DNA of 64,000 nt from Paralichthys olivaceus (lineage: Eukaryota > Chordata > Actinopteri > Pleuronectiformes > Paralichthyidae): assembly GCF_024713975.1 (NCBI RefSeq), contig NC_091095.1, forward strand, positions 7,207,501 through 7,271,500, in the 5' to 3' direction. A model generated the notes under the pieces. That model saw only the letters and a program-made list of their open reading frames with translations. It ran no database searches and had not been told where the DNA came from. Made by a program: the position numbers and the translations under genes. Below, piece after piece: positions 59,659-64,000 of the stretch (positions within the stretch are counted from its first letter, which is position 1; the number at the start of each line of letters is the position of its first letter).

Positions 59659-60190
59659 CTGAAGACAAAAGCTGATGCAGATTGAAGCTGAAACTTCCAG
59701 TGGTTGTTTCACTAAATCACAACTGGCCACGCACTTTGCACATCCTGGACAACGGAGCTGGTTGGAGCTGTTGAGTCTGATGATGAGCCAAAGGAGCCAA
59801 TTCATCTGAAGGGGTTCGACTGACGTTGGACACGACAGAGACCTCAAATCTGATTCCAGTCGTGTCAGTTGACGGACGGAGGAACGGGAGCTCCAGTAAT
59901 GTGAAAAGACAAAGATGGACCATTCTCCTGTCCTCAGCAGGGATGATGTGGTTGTGCCTTGAAGTGATGATGTAGGCGGAGCAAGTGGCAGAAACACTAG
60001 CATGATGGCAAGAATGAAAATTAACAGTTATCAAGCAGTAACAGTCAAATTTGACGTCTGTGGATAAAAAGTGTCAGCTGCTTTACAGAAAGGTTAAAGT
60101 TTGAAAGTCTTTTGTCTTTTGTCTGCTGATCCCAAAGCAAAACAACTGAATGACACATGAACCCAAACCATGTCAATCTAGCTGGATAGA

Positions 60191-60260
60191 CCAATTCCAT
60201 CATCTTCACCACTTCTCTTTAGAGGATCGCAGGAGGAGCTGGAGCCAATCCCAGGCAGGA
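60191..60260 (+). repeat. Dispersed fish repeat, family C, copy 3 (5' fragment)
   Basis: 'accacttctctttagaggat' and 'gagctggagccaatcccagg' match the beginning of the family C repeat, here within the ABHD8 3' UTR. Confidence 0.6.
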
Positions 60261-61370
60261 GTTTATTGAGCTTAAATATCAAACTGTGACACACTACCTG
60301 TGAACTGTCTACATGGATATTGGAATCTGAACCTCACTCGTTGCAGTGATGATAATTTTAAAAAGACAAAATGAAAATATTGTGATATGTAAAATGCAAA
60401 GATATCTACTGACTTAAATGCATGTCTCGCATTTTCTTTTTCATTCTTTGACACCTCTTTGGACTGAGCCACACACACACACATACATATAATATATAAT
60501 CATATGATCAGGAGTAGCCTCACCTCCCACTCTTCGGACTTATGGGATTCAAGCAACTGTTTGCAAAGTTTTGTTCACACTAGATTTCAGTGATTTGTGG
60601 ACACAATCGACCAAAGATATTTTTAACAGATTAAATATAGATGACGATTTTAAACCCATAACCCAATACAGAGGCTTGTATAGATATGCAAAAGCAGAAC
60701 GTAACACAAACTTAATCTAAACAGTCACTATCTTTCTAATGAGGTAAATTTTTGTATTGTGCAAATAATGATCGTTCATTTTGCATTGAAACTTGCAATG
60801 GTCTTTTTCTACCTAGAGAAGATAGTTTCTAAAGCAAAGTTATTATAAAGATGTATTTTGAGTCATATTATTGAGTCCAATGTCTGAGTCCGAGAGTTAA
60901 GCTGAGAACGAGCTAAGAAGTGTTGACTGCATTTGTGACATAAGTCTGAATTTATTGACAGTTTATATTGACTCCAGTCAAATCATCAGGAAAATATAAA
61001 ATCCACTGTCACTATTTTTTCAAGCCCACAATACCTATAATACAGTAGTGCTTGTCTTTACATCCATTAACATGTTCTTCCATAATTTAAGTATTTATGA
61101 TGTTTGATTTGTAGAAGATGCGGCTGAAGCAGATATGTTCATTGTTTTCTCTGTAGGTTCATTGTTTTTGATATGTTTTATACATAAAATATACTTTTTA
61201 TACGTTTTAATTAGATTTGTGATGTATTTTTAGAGATTTACAAGGAGCTGTATTCAGAGAAGAAGCAGTTCTGATCAGAGAAATGAAACAGGTTGTCATG
61301 AACTGAACTGTTATTTTTATATCTTGTGTCTTATATTTTATAACTGTTTGCCTTTGACAATGATGATGCA

Positions 61371-61376
61371 AATAAA
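61371..61376 (+). terminator. ABHD8 polyadenylation signal
   Basis: AATAAA in 'gatgcaaataaactgctgat'. The next gene, on the other strand, ends about 500 bp further. Confidence 0.5.
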
Positions 61377-61884
61377 CTGCTGATTTAGAAAATTTCTATT
61401 ATTTAAAGTTAAGAATGGAATTTTGCTTTTTTATTTGATTTTATCTTTGACCGGTGTGGTTTTCAGAATGTGACTCTTCTTATTGAGAAACATCTTTCTT
61501 CACACAGATATGTCTGATGATTAATAATCAATTATCATAATTACTATAATAATTTATTGATAAATATTTTTGGAATAGAAACATAATGTAAGGTAAGGAA
61601 CACATGTCGTCAGTACCGTTACAAAAAACTTGAGCTTTGCTTGATGATTTGTATTGTCAATAACTATTTATTAATAATAATAATAATGTAATAAGAGGCA
61701 AACAAAGTCAAAGTTGAGAAGTTGTTATTCTTTGAAACATGGAAAAACCTCTTCTTGAAGCATTTATAGTATAACTTTATTTGATAGTGGAATAAAGTTA
61801 AAAACAACACTTAAATAATAATTCTGTTATTGTAAGTATCTTTTAATGAAATATTTCAGTGTCACATTACAAATTTTAAAATTA

Positions 61885-61943
61885 TTTATTTAGATATATC
61901 AAATACATATATGTATAAATGGAGAACATAGCATCTGTTTATT
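61885..61943 (-). terminator. PTPRC polyadenylation signals (candidates)
   Basis: Plus-strand TTTATT at 61885-61890 and 61938-61943 read as minus-strand AATAAA, about 400-450 bp beyond the PTPRC stop. Confidence 0.4.
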
Positions 61944-62337
61944 TAGCAAGAAAACCAAAACATAAACTAACTCTCTCAACTGAAATGCATGTTACAGTGG
62001 AATATAAAACAACATATTGTATATTTGAAAATTTTGTTCTTTTACCTTTCAATAAACAGTAAATCCAAAGTCTGGAGTTTGACCACAGCATTAACATTGT
62101 TCACACTTGCATCCTTACACATTTAGCTACTAAAATATTTATAACTTACTCAAACTATATTTTTCTCTCTTTGGAAATTAAAATTAAAACATTTGATCAA
62201 ATTCTTCAACACTTAAGAACTTGAACCACATTGAGTTTAACAGTTTCTATACATTCCTGAAGAAACTGAAAAGAGAGCATTCAGCTGCAGCAGATATCTC
62301 CACAGGAAAAGGCCCAGCCCCTGCGTGCCCCTGCTCC

Positions 62338-63684
62338 TCAGATCTCCAGAGGGACAGTGGAGCTGTTGCTGGTGTCCTCCATCAGCCCGGAGTCTTTATC
62401 AGGCTCCACATTTTTCTCTTCCACAATCATCAGTTGAGTGCTCTCTGCTGCCTCCGGCTGCTTGCTGCTGGCAGCGCTGTCTGGCTGCTCCTCTGCTTTG
62501 GTTTCACTGATAATCTGGATGGAGTCAGCTGGAGAGGCCTGCACTGCTTTCACTTCCCCATTCTGGACGGGGAAGACCATCTGCATTGTCTCATACAAGA
62601 ACTGGTACTGCTCCTGAGAGAGACACACAGGTTGGAATATTAATCCATGTTGTTGAGTAAAGATTTCAATGCAGACTGTCACACAAATCCCCAAATTATA
62701 ACAACTAAAACTATAACTAAAACAGATTGAAATGATAAAGTGATGTAACAAGACAAACACACTTATATCTGTGAGGCCAAACCATGATACACTACAGCTG
62801 ATTCCTCTGTGACGTAATACATTAACCTGGTGTCATCACATCAGAAAAATAACCTCCCCACAGAGAAAATTCACATTAGCACCACCTCAAGTCAAACAAC
62901 ATCAGGCAACGTGTCCGAACATTCTGGTATGAGTTTCTGACGTCATCGCTTGTCAGCCAATCAACGTAATTTTACAACCAGCTCTAAATATGAGCTTTTA
63001 ATCAGAAAATTTTTTTTTAGAATATAGGACAAGATTGTGAATATCTCTTGTATGTTTCAAGGTCAATTCAAGTTGTAAAATACTCTAAACACAAGTGACA
63101 CATTTTATTAAAAGTGCCCATGTTTTTTCCAGGTTTCGACCTCAAAGCTCATAAAAACACAGAGGTCGGAGCAGCGACTTCACAACTCAGGAAATGAGAG
63201 CTTCTGAGGAGAACGTGACAAAAAAACACAGATAAACTCCTACTGTTGTTGAACCATGAAGATGAAAATGAAAAAGACGTACATAGTTTATTTTTTGTAA
63301 ATCACACTTATACTGTCATGCTACTGTAAATTCAATGAGGCTTAAATATGCTGCTTAAAATTAGAGAAGCAATTGGTAAACAGAAAAGTGCCCAGCTGCT
63401 TTAAAACTTGATTCACAACATGTTTAGCTGCTTTAAAAATTAATATAGTTTTTAAATGACTTGTTTTTGAAGGTTTACATCTTCCAGGAAATCATGAGCT
63501 TGCGTGTGCTACAACACTCCTGACACATCCAGAGTTCCTCTTTCTTACCAGGCTGGAGATCATGTTCTGTCTCTCCTTACGTAGAGTTTTGACCACCTGG
63601 AAAACATCCACCAATTTCTCCGTCTGAGCGCTGTCCAGCATATTCCACAGGGCGCAGAAAACCCCGGTGCGGGACGAGCCGTCA
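62338..63684 (-). CDS. ptprc: PTPRC (CD45), 3' end: last two coding exons
   Basis: Receptor-type tyrosine phosphatase of leukocytes that controls Src-family kinases (family knowledge). Two exons on the minus strand, 63549-63684 and 62338-62613, join in phase 0 (a CTG|gtaaga donor to a cag|GAG acceptor). They encode the end of the second phosphatase domain and the cytoplasmic tail, 136 residues to the TAA. Segments [48 protein letters not shown] and FPVQNGEVK follow CD45 more closely than PTPRA/PTPRE as I recall them, notably EQYQFLY and PxQNG. The tail is acidic and Ser/Gln/Glu-rich ([19 protein letters not shown]), as in CD45. Upstream exons, including the active D1 domain and extracellular part, are right of the window. 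A different R-type PTP is the main alternative. Confidence 0.85.
62614..63548. other. PTPRC penultimate intron
   Basis: A 935 bp AT-rich intron; nothing else recognised. Confidence 0.75.
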
Positions 63685-64000
63685 CTGAAGAGAGGGAGCA
63701 CACAGACAACCCTCAATCCCTCCAACTACACCAGGTCATCATGGACATTTATTTACTGTTCTCATTATTATTATTATTTTTTATCATTATCATCACTACC
63801 TATATATGATGAGGAAATAGATAATAATACATGTGTTGTTAATAATTATTAGTCGAGATGTTCTCATTCCTTAAATTAGCAAACATCACAAATATTAAAA
63901 TATGAGGATTTCTTTAAATATTTAAACAATGGGATAAACCATTGATTGGCTGTTATACTGTGGTGTAAGTCAGAACAGTAGAATGATAGATAAACTTGTT
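63685..64000. other. PTPRC intron, cut by the right edge
   Basis: Sequence upstream of the 63684 acceptor on the minus strand. No further phosphatase exon is visible before the window ends. Confidence 0.65.

Larger units (their letters stand above)
59659..61390 (+). other. ABHD8 3' UTR (inferred)
   Basis: About 1.7 kb from the TGA at 59656-59658 to an AATAAA at 61371-61376. It contains a family C fragment at 60191-60260. No other coding feature was found, and minus-strand open frames at 59611-60034 have no family similarity. Confidence 0.6.

Overview
The window is vertebrate nuclear DNA, almost certainly from a teleost and probably a percomorph. Every protein-coding gene is split by GT-AG introns, several of them only 80-160 bp long. 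CA/GT microsatellites are abundant, and at least three dispersed repeat families that I know as typical of fish genomes recur in non-coding DNA. No bacterial or viral gene organisation is present, and I recognise no tRNA, rRNA or CRISPR array.

Five genes are supported, in the order GTPBP3 (minus, 3' part beyond the left edge), ANO8 (plus, complete, 19 coding exons), DDA1 (minus, complete, 5 coding exons), ABHD8 (plus, complete, 4 coding exons) and PTPRC/CD45 (minus, only the last two coding exons). Exon boundaries were read from splice sites, reading-frame continuity and recall of family sequences; no alignment was run. GTPBP3-ANO8-DDA1-ABHD8 matches the neighbourhood I recall from human 19p13.11, where MRPL34 lies between DDA1 and ABHD8. 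I did not find MRPL34 here, and PTPRC is a neighbour that human 19p13.11 does not have.

Layout: 1-8485 GTPBP3 (exons 1-7 of a longer gene). 8486-12013 is the divergent intergenic region, with a CCAAT promoter for GTPBP3, a roughly 0.58 kb telomere-like TTAGGG/TTAGGTTTATG array, a C/T-rich tract and the ANO8 CpG-rich leader with two upstream ORFs. 12014-44919 is ANO8, dominated by a 17.8 kb first intron, with a long 3' UTR to about 47.86 kb. 48.0-51.4 kb is DDA1 in the opposite direction, meeting ANO8 tail to tail. 51.4-56.6 kb holds the DDA1 promoter, a roughly 350 bp ATTCT-type array, CA tracts and old repeats. 56.6-61.4 kb is ABHD8, and 61.9-64 kb is the 3' end of PTPRC, again tail to tail.

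These genes do not form one pathway. GTPBP3 modifies mitochondrial tRNA, ANO8 is an anoctamin family membrane protein linked to ER-plasma membrane contacts, DDA1 is a CUL4-DDB1 ubiquitin ligase subunit, ABHD8 is an alpha/beta hydrolase and CD45 is a leukocyte receptor phosphatase. The most interesting signals are a second, phase-matched anoctamin-like exon in ANO8 intron 12 (37275-37402), two very short ANO8 introns that are multiples of three and stop-free, and a trinucleotide repeat sitting where the polypyrimidine tract of an ANO8 acceptor should be.
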